The notes: a model not told the origin generated them from the letters alone. A DNA stretch of 64,000 nucleotides from Lysobacteraceae bacterium (GCA_008015095.1 SSEV01000021.1:1-64000), one strand, 5' to 3'. Shown: positions 17,564 to 27,552, counted from the stretch's first letter. Program-made: numbers and translations.

Positions 17564-18166
17564 ATGCGGCCAAGATCGACCGCGATGAGAACGAAGGCCG
17601 CGCATTATCCGCACTCCATCGGCCCGGCGCCATTGTCCCGGCCGATGGCCTGGTGCGGCCTGCTCACACTGTGCGCCCTCAGTTCGCTGACGGGCGGTTG
17701 CGGGGGCGGCGATCAGGTCCGTAGGCCCACTCCTGCCGCCGACTCGACGGCGCATCGTGGCTGGCCGGCGATTGAGGCGGAAGATCCTGCCGCGGCCAAT
17801 GCCGTATTGATGCGGGCGATCGGCCTGGTCGGCACGCCCTATCGTTATGGCGGCAACACCCCCGAAAGCGGCTTCGATTGCAGCGGGCTGGTGCATTACG
17901 TCTTTAGCGACACGCTCGATCTCAGACTACCGCGGACTTCGCGCGAACTGGCCCGTATCCAGGGGCCGCAGATCGCTCCGGAGCGGCTGGCCCCAGCCGA
18001 TCTGGTGTTTTTCGGCAGCGGCGGCGAGGTCAGCCATGTCGGCATTTACGTCGGAGAGGGGCGGTTCGTACATGCCCCCAGCACAGGCGGCACGGTCAGA
18101 CTCGATCACCTCGATAGCGCCTATTGGCGGGATCACTACACAGGAGCGAAACGGGTTCTGAAATAG
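17564..18166 (+). CDS. NlpC/P60 (C40) family cell-wall peptidase
   Basis: GTPYRYGGNTPESGFDCSGLVHYVF, LPRTSREL, HVGIYVGEGRFVHAPSTGG. Confidence 0.92.
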   Translation: MRPRSTAMRTKAAHYPHSIGPAPLSRPMAWCGLLTLCALSSLTGGCGGGDQVRRPTPAADSTAHRGWPAIEAEDPAAANAVLMRAIGLVGTPYRYGGNTPESGFDCSGLVHYVFSDTLDLRLPRTSRELARIQGPQIAPERLAPADLVFFGSGGEVSHVGIYVGEGRFVHAPSTGGTVRLDHLDSAYWRDHYTGAKRVLK

Positions 18167-18277
18167 AAAACGCGGACTCCGTCACTAAATTCGCCCCGGC
18201 CGGTAACGAAATTTGAACCCGCGCCCGGCCGGCCTGGGGCACTATCCCCTCTCCTTAGGTTCAGCCGTGAATGCCGC

Positions 18278-19018
18278 GTGACGACCCCAGCCTTTGGCTT
18301 CGGCCGCCCTTCCGACATCCACCCACGTGGTTTTTCCAAGACCACCGTCGCCGTGGCGCGCTTCGCATGCGCCGGACTGCTGGTCTTATGCGCCTTGCCC
18401 GTATGGGCGCAGAAGGCCACAAACGACTCGCGTGACCCGCTGGAGATCAGTCCAGGGCTGATCGCGCCGGTCGGCGGCGCCATTTTCCATAATCCGATGT
18501 CGTTGCCGGAACGGACCCTGCGCTTCGCGAAAGACATCGACGCGCTGTTCCAGGCCGCCAGCGTGCCCGGCGAAGTGAAGCCCGATGAGGCGCAAACCGA
18601 AGAGGCCACGCCGACCGAAGGTCCAGTCAAACGCATGCTCAAGCGCGCGCTGACCCTGCTCGGCACGCCTTATCGCTGGGGCGGCACCAGCCCGGAGCGC
18701 GGCTTCGATTGCAGCGGACTGGTCGGCTATGTCTTCCGCAATAACCTCGGCATCGAACTGCCGCGGATCTCGCGCGATATGGCCAACGTCGGCCAACTCA
18801 TCCTCGACCGCAATGCTTTGATCGAGGGCGACTTGGTGTTTTTCAGCCGCCGCGGCAAAAACGTCGACCACGTCGGCATCTATCTCGGCAACGGTCAGTT
18901 CGTGCATGCGCCGCGCACCGGCAAGGATGTGGAGATCGCCAACCTCGCCACTGGCTACTGGAGCCAGAAGTTCCTGAAAGCCCGTCGCGTCGCAGAGCCG
19001 CAGACCACAGCGGAGTGA
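18278..19018 (+). CDS. NlpC/P60 (C40) family cell-wall peptidase
   Basis: GTPYRWGGTSPERGFDCSGLVGYVF, HVGIYLGNGQFVHAPRTGK; GTG start. Confidence 0.92.
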   Translation: MTTPAFGFGRPSDIHPRGFSKTTVAVARFACAGLLVLCALPVWAQKATNDSRDPLEISPGLIAPVGGAIFHNPMSLPERTLRFAKDIDALFQAASVPGEVKPDEAQTEEATPTEGPVKRMLKRALTLLGTPYRWGGTSPERGFDCSGLVGYVFRNNLGIELPRISRDMANVGQLILDRNALIEGDLVFFSRRGKNVDHVGIYLGNGQFVHAPRTGKDVEIANLATGYWSQKFLKARRVAEPQTTAE

Positions 19019-19046
19019 GCCTGCGGGAAATGGCGTCGGTTTGGCC

Positions 19047-19073
19047 AGGGCCGCGTTCGCGGCCCTGATTTTG
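19047..19073 (+). terminator. Rho-independent terminator (agggccgcgttcgcggccct + gatttt)
   Basis: Perfect stem followed by T-rich tract, downstream of NlpC/P60 stop. Confidence 0.8.
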
Positions 19074-19128
19074 TGTGCGCTGCCGCGTTCGCGGCCCTGA
19101 TTTTGTGTGCGCTGCCGCGTTCGCGGCC
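19050..19128. repeat. 32-bp tandem repeat, ~2.5 copies (gccgcgttcgcggccctgattttgtgtgcgct)
   Basis: Copies at 19050-19081, 19082-19113 and partial 19114-19128; duplicates the terminator hairpin. Confidence 0.95.
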
Positions 19129-19259
19129 AGGTTGTTTCCGGCCGCCGTTCTTCAGGTGGCGTGCAATCTCGACCTACATCCCAGATGACGGTGACGGACT
19201 TGCGCCCCACCCTGCACTGCGCGATGCTCCGGCATAGTCCGAATCCGGGGAGATCGGCC

Positions 19260-19676
19260 ATGCTGCGTTTGCTGTTCGGCGTCATCGTCGGCCTCATCGT
19301 GGCCTGGCTGCTGATGAGTCTGTTCGAGTTCGGCAGCATGGCGCTGCATCCGCCAGGGCCGCACTTCGATCCCTCGAAACCCGAGTCGATCGCCCTCCAT
19401 GTCGCCAACGCCCCCGCCAGCGCGATGTTGCTGGTGTTGGCCGGCTGGTTAAGCGCCGCCTTCTGCGGCGGCTGGGTCGCCGCGAAACTCGCCCACTTCC
19501 GTGGCGCGCTCGCCGCCCTCACCATCGGCGCGCTGGTCACCGCGGGCGTGGTGCTGATGAACGCCATGGTCAAGCACCCCGCCTGGATGTACGCCCTCGG
19601 CGCATTGTTGCCGGTGCCGTTAGCCTGGTTCGCGGCGAAACTTGCGGCGCGACCGGTGAAGGATTTGCCGAAGTAG
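19260..19676 (+). CDS. Multi-TM membrane protein of unknown function
   Basis: MLRLLFGVIVGLIVAWLLMSLFEFGSMALHPPGP…, four hydrophobic segments. Confidence 0.75.
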   Translation: MLRLLFGVIVGLIVAWLLMSLFEFGSMALHPPGPHFDPSKPESIALHVANAPASAMLLVLAGWLSAAFCGGWVAAKLAHFRGALAALTIGALVTAGVVLMNAMVKHPAWMYALGALLPVPLAWFAAKLAARPVKDLPK

Positions 19677-20018
19677 TCGCCTCGTTATCCAAGACGCGCT
19701 TTGGCCCGACCCCGCAAATCTCAACAAGCATCGAGACTAGCGCTGCATTCGCGGCACGCCTTGGTGGACCAACGATCGTTGTAGCGCGACCCGCGCTCGG
19801 GCAGCGTTCCTGTCTCATATCGTCATGTCTGCCGGACCTGAAGCTCGCTCGCCATCTAGCGCCCGACCTCAGGGGGACTTAGCGAGCCTCGCTCGTATTG
19901 CGCCGCAGCACGCGGCGCGGATGCCTAGGAGATACCTTTACACATACTCGCATTGCGCCTCTGGAGAACCGTCGCTGGAATGCGCGGGTCGCACACCGCG
20001 ACCCTACGGACTCGACAG

Positions 20019-20669
20019 ATGAACACCTTCTTGACACTGGCCCTGATCGCTTCGCTTTTCGCCACCTTGCCGGCGCAAGCCCAGCACTCCATGCATGCTG
20101 CTTCGTCGGCCCAGCCCGCGGCGTCGGTGTCCGCAGCCCCACAGCTACAGGCCACTTTGCGCGGGCTCTGGCGTGGACATGTCGCGCAAACCCGCGCATA
20201 CGCGCTCGCCGTGCACGCGGGCAAGCTGCGTGCCGCACAGAAAGCGGAGGCCGATGTGATCGCGAACGCGAAGCAGATCGCGGACGCGGTCGGCGGTTTC
20301 TATGGCGATGCCGCTGGCGAGCGAATGTTGAGCCTTCTGGCCGGGCATTGGGGCGCGGTCAAAGAGATGACTCAGGCGACAAAGCGCAAGGACTCCGTGG
20401 GCAATGCCAAAGCCTTGGAAACGCTGACTGCGAATGCGCGCGAGATCGCCAAGTTCCTCTCCGGCGCGAACCCGTATCTGCCGGATGATGCAGTGTTCGG
20501 TCTGCTGGCCGCGCATGGCGCGCACCATGCTACGCAGATCACGCAGATCATGCGCCGCGAAATGAAAGCGGAAGCCAGCACCAGGGCCGCGATGGAGAAG
20601 CACATGGACACCATCGCCGATGCGCTCGCGCAGGCCCTGGCCAGACAATTCCCGACGAAGGCGCACTGA
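20019..20669 (+). CDS. Secreted/periplasmic helical protein of unknown function
   Basis: Signal peptide MNTFLTLALIASLFATLPAQAQ; translationally close to the next gene. Confidence 0.7.
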   Translation: MNTFLTLALIASLFATLPAQAQHSMHAASSAQPAASVSAAPQLQATLRGLWRGHVAQTRAYALAVHAGKLRAAQKAEADVIANAKQIADAVGGFYGDAAGERMLSLLAGHWGAVKEMTQATKRKDSVGNAKALETLTANAREIAKFLSGANPYLPDDAVFGLLAAHGAHHATQITQIMRREMKAEASTRAAMEKHMDTIADALAQALARQFPTKAH

Positions 20670-20670
20670 G

Positions 20671-21339
20671 ATGAGCAGACTGCGCCAGCTCGGCGGCACC
20701 CAGCAGGCGCTGCTGTGCCATTTATTGAGGCATCCGGACGGCACCGACGTCGAATCTCTGTGCGCACGGCTGCGCATCAGCCATAACGCGGTCAGGCAAC
20801 ATCTGACCGCGTTGATCGCGCACGGCTGGGTGGAGCGCGCGCCATCGCTGCCGACCGGTGGTCGACCACAGGCCCGCTTCCGCCTCACCGGTTCGGGCCA
20901 CGAATTGTTTCCACGGAATTACGCGCTGATCGCCAGCGAATTACTCGACGCGGTGGCCGAGAAATTGGGGGAAGACGGCACGCGTGAAATGCTGACCCGC
21001 CTCGGCGAAAAGCTCGGCGGCGCAGAACCGCTGCACGGCGCGTGCGACGCCGAAATCGCACAAGCGCTGGCCCATCGACTGGATCGGGCCGGCTACGAAG
21101 CGATCGCGACGACGCGCGGCGGCCAAGCCCAAGTGGAAGCGTTCAATTGCGTGTTCCATGGTCTGGCGCGCAGGCATCGTCATGTTTGCAGCTTCGATAT
21201 CGCGTTCATGGAGACGGCCACCGGGCGCAGGATCGAACACACCGAATGCATCGTCCGTGGGGGGAATGTGTGCCGGTTCGCGATCGCCGGAGAACGCCAA
21301 CCCATGCATGAACATGCCCTGGGGGCGAAAAACGAATAG
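20671..21339 (+). CDS. HTH transcriptional regulator (SufR/DeoR-like with C-terminal Cys-rich ligand domain)
   Basis: LRQLGGTQQALLCHLLRHPDGTDVESLCARLRISHNAVRQHLTALIAHGWVER…GGRPQARFRLTGSG; downstream Cys residues (FNCVFH, VCSFD, ECIVRGGNVCRF). Confidence 0.8.
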   Translation: MSRLRQLGGTQQALLCHLLRHPDGTDVESLCARLRISHNAVRQHLTALIAHGWVERAPSLPTGGRPQARFRLTGSGHELFPRNYALIASELLDAVAEKLGEDGTREMLTRLGEKLGGAEPLHGACDAEIAQALAHRLDRAGYEAIATTRGGQAQVEAFNCVFHGLARRHRHVCSFDIAFMETATGRRIEHTECIVRGGNVCRFAIAGERQPMHEHALGAKNE

Positions 21340-21442
21340 CCCACGTCGGCATTCGCCGTTTGTTAGCGCCTGTTTACCGCCGCTATGCCTTCATCCACGA
21401 GTTCCCGCGCGATACGCCTTCGCCATTGCACTCGGCGCAGCA

Positions 21443-22798
21443 TCAGGCCGCTTTTTCTCCGCTCGCCGACTCGGGCTGCGCCTCGACGCCGACATCGGCC
21501 GACGCGCGAGCATAGGCCTCGTGGTCAAGCAGGCCGGTCTGTTTGGCCACCAGCACCGGCACCAGCATCTGGCCGGTCACATTAGTCATGGTGCGCATCA
21601 TGTCGAGCACGCGATCGATCGCGTAGAGATAGCCGATGACTTCCAGAGGCAAACCGGCGGCGCTGAGCACCACGGTCGCCATCACCACGGCGGTGCCGGG
21701 CACGCCAGCGGTACCGAAGCTGCCGAGCACCGAAGCGATCATCACGACCAGGTACTGCTCGGCGCTCATCGGCGTGCCGGTGTACTGGGCGATGAACACC
21801 GCGCACAACGCGGGATAGATCGCACCGCAACCGTCCATCTTGATGCTGGCGCCGAGCGGCACCGCGAATGCGGCGTAGTCCTTGTCCACGCCGAGATTGT
21901 GCGTGGCGCAACGCAGCGAAGACGGCAGCGATGCGAAGCTCGATGAACTGACGAAAGCCACTTCCATCCCCGGCGCCGCGCCACGGAAGAATTTCAGCGG
22001 GTTGAGGCCGTGCAGCATCAACAGTCCACTGTAGACCACGGCGATATGCAGGAAGCAGGCCAGATACAGCGCGAACACGAAATTCCCCAACGGGATGAGC
22101 TTCTCGAACCCATAGGCGCCGACCAGGGCGGCGATCAGACCGAAGGTGCCGAGCGGGGTCATTTCCAACACGAAACGGGTGAGCTGGATGCTGATCGCGC
22201 TGGCTTCGCCCGCGAGCTTGCGCGCCAGCGCGACCTTCTCGCCGAGTTTCACCATCGCGAAACCGATCATCGCGGCGAAAAAGATCACCGGAAGAATCGA
22301 ACCTTTCCCGGCCTTGAGCACCTCCTCACCGGCGCCGTTCTTGGCCGCGCCGATGCCGGTGAGCGCATGAAAGGGATTGGCCGGCACCACGTTCAACAGC
22401 ACTTGCACCGGGCTGGGAATATCCTTCGGAACGTATTGGGGATCGACCTGCAGCGGGATCACGCCCACGCCCGGCTGCACGATCACACCGACCGCCAGAC
22501 CCACGCCCACCGCCAGCACCGCGGTGATGGCGAACCACAGGAAGGTGCGGCCGCCGAGCGCGGCCATGGACTTCTGTCCATGCAACGAGGCCACCGCGTC
22601 GATCACCGCGAAAAACACCAAGGGCACCGCGATCATCTTGATCAGCGTGACGTACAGATCGCCAAGCGGCCCGAACCAGGTTTCGGCGGCCTCGCCCATC
22701 GTCCAGCCGGCCAACGCGCCGAGCACGAAACCGCCGAGCACGCGCTGCCAGAACGGAATCCGAAACCAAGCCGAAGACATGGCGGACAGGAACGACAT
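21443..22798 (-). CDS. Dicarboxylate/amino acid:cation symporter (DAACS)
   Basis: MIAVPLVFFAVIDAVASL, SSSSFASLPSSLRCA, SIKMDGCGAIYPALCAVFIAQ, GTAGVPGTAVVM. Confidence 0.92.
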   Translation of the reverse strand: MSFLSAMSSAWFRIPFWQRVLGGFVLGALAGWTMGEAAETWFGPLGDLYVTLIKMIAVPLVFFAVIDAVASLHGQKSMAALGGRTFLWFAITAVLAVGVGLAVGVIVQPGVGVIPLQVDPQYVPKDIPSPVQVLLNVVPANPFHALTGIGAAKNGAGEEVLKAGKGSILPVIFFAAMIGFAMVKLGEKVALARKLAGEASAISIQLTRFVLEMTPLGTFGLIAALVGAYGFEKLIPLGNFVFALYLACFLHIAVVYSGLLMLHGLNPLKFFRGAAPGMEVAFVSSSSFASLPSSLRCATHNLGVDKDYAAFAVPLGASIKMDGCGAIYPALCAVFIAQYTGTPMSAEQYLVVMIASVLGSFGTAGVPGTAVVMATVVLSAAGLPLEVIGYLYAIDRVLDMMRTMTNVTGQMLVPVLVAKQTGLLDHEAYARASADVGVEAQPESASGEKAA

Positions 22799-22962
22799 GC
22801 ACGACCTCCGGTGCGCGAAAGGCGACGATGGCGCACGATAGCCGATGGCCGCGGCCCGGGCGAGCGTTCGAGGCGCGAAACCGGGCAGAGAATGATTCCG
22901 CTTCGCACGAGCCTCATAACGAACAGGCATAATCCGTGCAGCAACCCCCACCGGTCCCGTTC

Positions 22963-24681
22963 ATGTCCCGCCCGCACCCCTCGTTGCTCGCTCTGATCGT
23001 TTCCTTCGGCGCCGTCACTATCGCCGGCTGCGCATCCATGCCCACGCGTGATGCGCCCATGCCGGGCGCAGCGCATGCTTCGCGGATCGACGTGCCGCAG
23101 ATTCGCCATCCAGAAGACGAAACGCCGGCATGGTGGTTCCGTATGGGCGCGGCGCAGGCCGCCGAGCGCGGCGCGATGTCGGGCAAGGCGAAGAATGTGA
23201 TCCTGTTCGTCGGCGACGGCATGAGCCTGACCACCGTCGCTGCGGCGCGGATTCTGGAAGGCCAGCGTCGGGGACAATCCGGCGAAGAAAATGCCCTGAG
23301 CTGGGAGCGCTTTCCGCATACCGCTTTGAGCAAAACCTACAACACCGATTCGCAAACGCCCGATTCCGCCGGGACCATGAGCGCGATGGCGACCGGGGTC
23401 AAAACCCGCAGTGGCGTTCTGAGTATCGGCCAACAGCCCTTACGCGGAGATTGCAAAGGCGCTCTCGGGGCGCAATTGCTGACCTTGTGGGAATTGGCGG
23501 CCAGCACCGGCATGGCCACCGGGGTCGTGACCACAACTCGCATCACTCACGCCACACCCGCCGCGACCTTTTCGCATTCCGCGCACCGGAACTGGGAAAA
23601 CGACACTGAACTGCCCGCCGATGCGGTGGAGGCCGGATGCATCGATATCCCGAGGCAGATGATCGAAACTCCATATGGCAAAGGGCCCATCGTATTGATG
23701 GGGGGCGGCAGGGAAAATCTGCTGCCGGTTGGTCTCGAAGACCCGGAGTATTCGGATAAAGTCGGATTGCGCCTGGACGAGCGCAATCTGGTCGACGCAT
23801 GGAAACAGCGTCATCCCACCGGCGTCTATGTTTGGAATCACGAACAGATGCGGCAAGCGCCAGCGGACACACCCTTGCTGGGATTGTTTGAACCTGGGCA
23901 TATGCAATACGAGCACGACCGCATTCGCGATCGTGCTAGCGAACCGCCGCTTGCTGAGATGGTCCGCACCGCGATCCAGCGTCTGGAAGCGAATGCCAAC
24001 GATCAAGGGTATGTGCTTCTAGTCGAAGGTGGCCGGATCGACCACGCCCATCATTCCGGCAATGCCCATCGCGCACTCATCGACACCATCGCCCTGAGCG
24101 ATGCAGTACGTGCGGCGACCGAGGCGACTTCCGAGCAAGACACGCTGATTCTGGTGACCGCCGATCATTCGCATACGCTCACCTTCGCCGGCTATCCCGT
24201 GCGTGGCAACCCGATCCTGGGCAAAGTCAAAGGCAGCAGCGGTGAAGGCAATGCGATCGGTCCCTACGCGACCGATGCCACCGGCCTGCCCTATACCACG
24301 CTCAGTTACGCCAATGGCCCCGGCTATGTCGGCGCAACCGACCAACAACCGGAAGGCCCGAAGACCTTGAATTACGAGATCAGCGGCTTCCAGACCGCGG
24401 AACGTGGACGTCCCGACCTGAACGAGGTAGACACCGATGCCCCGGACTATCTACAGGAAGCAATGATCCCACTTGGCTACGAAACCCATGGTGGCGACGA
24501 CGTCGGCATCTGGGCGCGCGGCCCTGGCGCGCATGCGGTGCGCGGTTCGCTGGAGCAGAACGCGATCTTCCATATTCTGCTGCAGGCCACGCCGAGGCTG
24601 CGCCAGCGTTTGTGCGCGGCGAATCTATGCAATGCCGATGGAGTCCCGGTGGAGCTGCCGGATCCGGCGCAGTTCCGCTGA
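22963..24681 (+). CDS. Alkaline phosphatase
   Basis: NVILFVGDGMSLTTVAAARIL, DSAGTMSAMATGVKTRSGVLS, VEGGRIDHAHHSGNAHRAL, VTADHSHTLTFAGY, ETHGGDDVGIWARGPGAH. Confidence 0.93.
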   Translation: MSRPHPSLLALIVSFGAVTIAGCASMPTRDAPMPGAAHASRIDVPQIRHPEDETPAWWFRMGAAQAAERGAMSGKAKNVILFVGDGMSLTTVAAARILEGQRRGQSGEENALSWERFPHTALSKTYNTDSQTPDSAGTMSAMATGVKTRSGVLSIGQQPLRGDCKGALGAQLLTLWELAASTGMATGVVTTTRITHATPAATFSHSAHRNWENDTELPADAVEAGCIDIPRQMIETPYGKGPIVLMGGGRENLLPVGLEDPEYSDKVGLRLDERNLVDAWKQRHPTGVYVWNHEQMRQAPADTPLLGLFEPGHMQYEHDRIRDRASEPPLAEMVRTAIQRLEANANDQGYVLLVEGGRIDHAHHSGNAHRALIDTIALSDAVRAATEATSEQDTLILVTADHSHTLTFAGYPVRGNPILGKVKGSSGEGNAIGPYATDATGLPYTTLSYANGPGYVGATDQQPEGPKTLNYEISGFQTAERGRPDLNEVDTDAPDYLQEAMIPLGYETHGGDDVGIWARGPGAHAVRGSLEQNAIFHILLQATPRLRQRLCAANLCNADGVPVELPDPAQFR

Positions 24682-24858
24682 GAAGTTCTGCTGAAACGTC
24701 ACGTCTAAAAGAACAACACCGTTTCGAAACCGCGCGTCGTCAAAAACCACCGACCGTAGAAAATTGCCGATCGTTGATAATCGCCGATCCCGGCCGATCA
24801 CCAGAAGGCGAGGTCGACCGCGATTTGAAGCTGCTTCTAGAGCTGACCGCGCTGCTAG

Positions 24859-24978
24859 GATCAGAACAGCCTGGGTCAGAACAGCCTAGGTCAGAACAGC
24901 CTGGATCAGATCGACCTCAATCTGAGCGACCTGGACCCGAACAGTTTCTATCAGAAAAGCCGATATCAGAACGGTTTG
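24859..24978. repeat. 15-bp degenerate tandem repeat, ~8 copies
   Basis: gatcagaacagcctg / ggtcagaacagccta / ggtcagaacagcctg / gatcagatcgacctc …; last copy overlaps hemJ stop. Confidence 0.9.
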
Positions 24979-25388
24979 GCCAACACCAACCAGATCACGA
25001 ACACGAGCAGCAGCACCGGCAACTCGTTGAACCATCGCAAGGCTTTCGACGAGGGCAATGCGCGGCCCTTGCCCACACCTTTCAACCAGCGTCCGGCGAC
25101 CAGGTAATGCGCCAGCATCAGCGCGACCAGGGTGAGTTTGGCGTGCAGCCAGCCGCCGACGATATCGAAATGCAGCCATAGCGCCAGACCGAACACCAGC
25201 GACAGACCGAACATGGTGTGACCAAAGCGGTAAAGCCGGCGACCCATCAGACAAAGGCGGTCGCGCACCGGGGGCGCATCGCCGACCTCGGCCAGATTGA
25301 CCAGGATCCGCGGCAGATAGAACACACAGGCCATCCAGGCGATGACGAATACGAGGTGCGCGGTCTTGGTCCAGAAATAAGCCTGCAT
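24966..25388 (-). CDS. CopD/HemJ-family membrane protein
   Basis: MQAYFWTKTAHLVFVIAWMACVFYLPRILVNLAE…MGRRLYRFGHTMFGLSLVFGLALW…HAKLTLVALMLAHY…LRWFNELPVLLLVFVIWLVLAKPF. Confidence 0.88.
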   Translation of the reverse strand: MQAYFWTKTAHLVFVIAWMACVFYLPRILVNLAEVGDAPPVRDRLCLMGRRLYRFGHTMFGLSLVFGLALWLHFDIVGGWLHAKLTLVALMLAHYLVAGRWLKGVGKGRALPSSKALRWFNELPVLLLVFVIWLVLAKPF

Positions 25389-25471
25389 GGAATGCTCCGT
25401 CCCGGAACAAAACGCCGGTGCGCGATAGGATGGCACGATCGCGACCAGACCGCAGCCGGAACGCCCGAACG

Positions 25472-26245
25472 ATGAAGATGCCACTGTTGTTCCTCGGTCA
25501 CGGATCGCCGATGAACGCCATCGAAGACAACGCATGGTCGCGCGCCTGGCGCGCATTAGGCCAACGCCTGCCGCACCCGCAGGCGATTCTGTGCGTCTCG
25601 GCGCATTGGGAAACCCCAGGCGCTTGGCTGACCGGAAGCGCCGCGCCGGACACCCTTCATGATTTCTACGGCTTTCCGCAAGCGCTATTCGATGTGCGCT
25701 ATCCCGCGCCGGGCGCGCCCACGCTTGCCGAACGCATCGTCGCCCTGCTCGGCGCCGAAGCGGACGCCAGGATCGATCCTCGGCGCGGCCTGGATCATGG
25801 CGCCTGGGCCGTGCTGCGGCCGATGTATCCGCAGGCCGATGTGCCGATCGTGCAGCTCGGGCTGGACACGCGGCGCCCCGGCGAGTGGCATGTGCGGATC
25901 GCGCGCGGACTCGCGCCGCTGCGCGAAGAGGGCGTCTTGATCGTCGGCAGCGGCGATATCGTGCACAACCTGCGCCTCTACGATTTCCGCGACCCGCGGC
26001 CGGCGCCATGGGCGCTGCGCTTCCGCGACCGGACAAATGCGCTGATCCGCAAGCGTGATCTCGCCGCGCTCGCCGACTGGCGCGCTCTGGGGCCCGACGC
26101 GGCATTGTCCATCCCTACGCCCGAGCATTATCTGCCGCTGCTCTACCCGCTCGCGCTGGCCGCTGACGACGAACATATCGAATTTTTCAACGACGAGGTC
26201 CATGGCTCGTTGTCGATGACTTCGCTCTTGATAGGTGCGCCATGA
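25472..26245 (+). CDS. ygiD: DODA-type extradiol ring-opening dioxygenase (YgiD-like)
   Basis: MPLLFLGHGSPMNAIEDN, ILCVSAHWET, LDHGAWAVLRPMYPQADVPIVQL, GSGDIVHNLR. Confidence 0.9.
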   Translation: MKMPLLFLGHGSPMNAIEDNAWSRAWRALGQRLPHPQAILCVSAHWETPGAWLTGSAAPDTLHDFYGFPQALFDVRYPAPGAPTLAERIVALLGAEADARIDPRRGLDHGAWAVLRPMYPQADVPIVQLGLDTRRPGEWHVRIARGLAPLREEGVLIVGSGDIVHNLRLYDFRDPRPAPWALRFRDRTNALIRKRDLAALADWRALGPDAALSIPTPEHYLPLLYPLALAADDEHIEFFNDEVHGSLSMTSLLIGAP

Positions 26246-26874
26246 GCGGCCCCGGGGCCAACCGAGGGGCCAACCGAAACGGTGCGGACAAAGTCTACGA
26301 CCGCGATTATTTCCAACGCTGGTACCGCGATTTCGGCATCGGCGGCCGTGGGCGTCTGCAACGCCAGGTCGCGCTCGCGGTGGCGGCGACCGAGTACCAT
26401 CTCGAACGACCGATCCGCAGCGTGCTCGACGTCGGTTGCGGCGAGGGCGTCTGGCGCGCGCCGCTGTTGAAGTTGCGACCGACCGTTCGCTATCTCGGTT
26501 TCGACAGCAGCGAATACGCGATCCGCCGCTATGGCGCGCGACGCCAGTTGCATCTGGCGCGATTCGGGGATTTCGCTCTGCTGCGGCCGTGCCCACCGGT
26601 CGATCTGCTGATTTGCAGCGATGTGTTGCATTACCTGCAGGCGCGCGAAATCGATCGTGGCCTGCCCGGCCTGGCCGAACTATGCGCCGGCGTCGCCTTC
26701 ATCGAGACCTACACCGCGGAAGACGAGATCGAAGGCGATCATCACGGTTTCCTGCGCCGCCCCGCGGCGTTTTATCGCAAACGCCTGCATACGACCGGTT
26801 TTCGCCAGATCGGATCGCATTGCTGGCTTTCGCCCGCCTTGGCCGCTACGGCTGCGGCCATGGAAACTTGCTGA
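26242..26874 (+). CDS. SAM-dependent class I methyltransferase
   Basis: VLDVGCGEGVWRAPLL…RYLGFDSSEYAI…LLICSDVLHYLQ; ATG overlaps previous stop. Confidence 0.85.
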   Translation: MSGPGANRGANRNGADKVYDRDYFQRWYRDFGIGGRGRLQRQVALAVAATEYHLERPIRSVLDVGCGEGVWRAPLLKLRPTVRYLGFDSSEYAIRRYGARRQLHLARFGDFALLRPCPPVDLLICSDVLHYLQAREIDRGLPGLAELCAGVAFIETYTAEDEIEGDHHGFLRRPAAFYRKRLHTTGFRQIGSHCWLSPALAATAAAMETC

Positions 26875-27009
26875 CATCGAACGGCCGCACCGATGTCGGC
26901 ATTGGGCAGCCCGATAGTTTCGGCGCCGCTGCTTTTCGATGTGCGCTTGGGCGAATATTTCTCGATCCGTTCTTTCAGAGCGCTTTTGGATCAGAGGTGA
27001 TCTCTTTCG

Positions 27010-27552
27010 TCACGGCCTGCTCGCGGCTGCCTTTTTCCCTGCGCTTTTCTTCCGCCCCGGCTTTTGAGCCGGGGCCTTAGCGCTCGCCCCTTGCTGCACA
27101 GCCCTTTTTTCGGAAGCTGCCTTCTTGATTGCCGCTTTTTTCATCGCGGGCTTTTTCACCGCAGACTTGTTTTCCGCGCGCTTCTTCGCGCTGATCTTTT
27201 TCGGCGATGCGCTTACCGCCGCTTTGCGTGCCGCGGACGCCGCCTGCAACGCCAGCAGGGCCCAGGGCCGCATCGCATCGGCAGAATCCAGCGCATCCTC
27301 AGGCGTTGTCCAGTAACTCATCGTGATCGGCTTGCCCTTGCCTTCGTAAACGAACGGCCGGCCGCCGGCCGCTTTGAACCTTGCGCGCGTGGCGTCGTCC
27401 GTTTTCAGGTACAGGTTGCCGAAGGCTTCCAGGGCGATCATCACGCCATCGGCGTAAAAACCGACGCCGCCGAACATGCGGCGCGCACTGACCGCGCCCG
27501 CGGCCGCCAGCAGTTCGCGGTACCAGGCGATGTCCTCGTCGCGGATGCTCAT
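27010..27552 (-). CDS. TfoX/Sxy N-terminal-domain protein with Lys/Ala-rich (H1-like) tail
   Basis: LLAAAGAVSARRMFGGVGFYADGVMIALEAFGNLYLKTDD…GKPITMSYWTTPEDALD, then KKAAIKKAASEKRAVQQGASAKAPAQKPGRKKSAGKKAAASRP. Confidence 0.87.
   Translation of the reverse strand: MSIRDEDIAWYRELLAAAGAVSARRMFGGVGFYADGVMIALEAFGNLYLKTDDATRARFKAAGGRPFVYEGKGKPITMSYWTTPEDALDSADAMRPWALLALQAASAARKAAVSASPKKISAKKRAENKSAVKKPAMKKAAIKKAASEKRAVQQGASAKAPAQKPGRKKSAGKKAAASRP

Noticed and set aside
24859-24978. CRISPR array
   Set aside because: 15-bp head-to-tail degenerate units with no spacers and no cas genes; it is a minisatellite.
24612-25181. Plus-strand 189-aa protein with SEQPG pentapeptide repeats
   Set aside because: Overlaps the HemJ-like CDS on the other strand and the alkaline phosphatase 3' end; no RBS or start context; repeat explained as noncoding tandem amplification.
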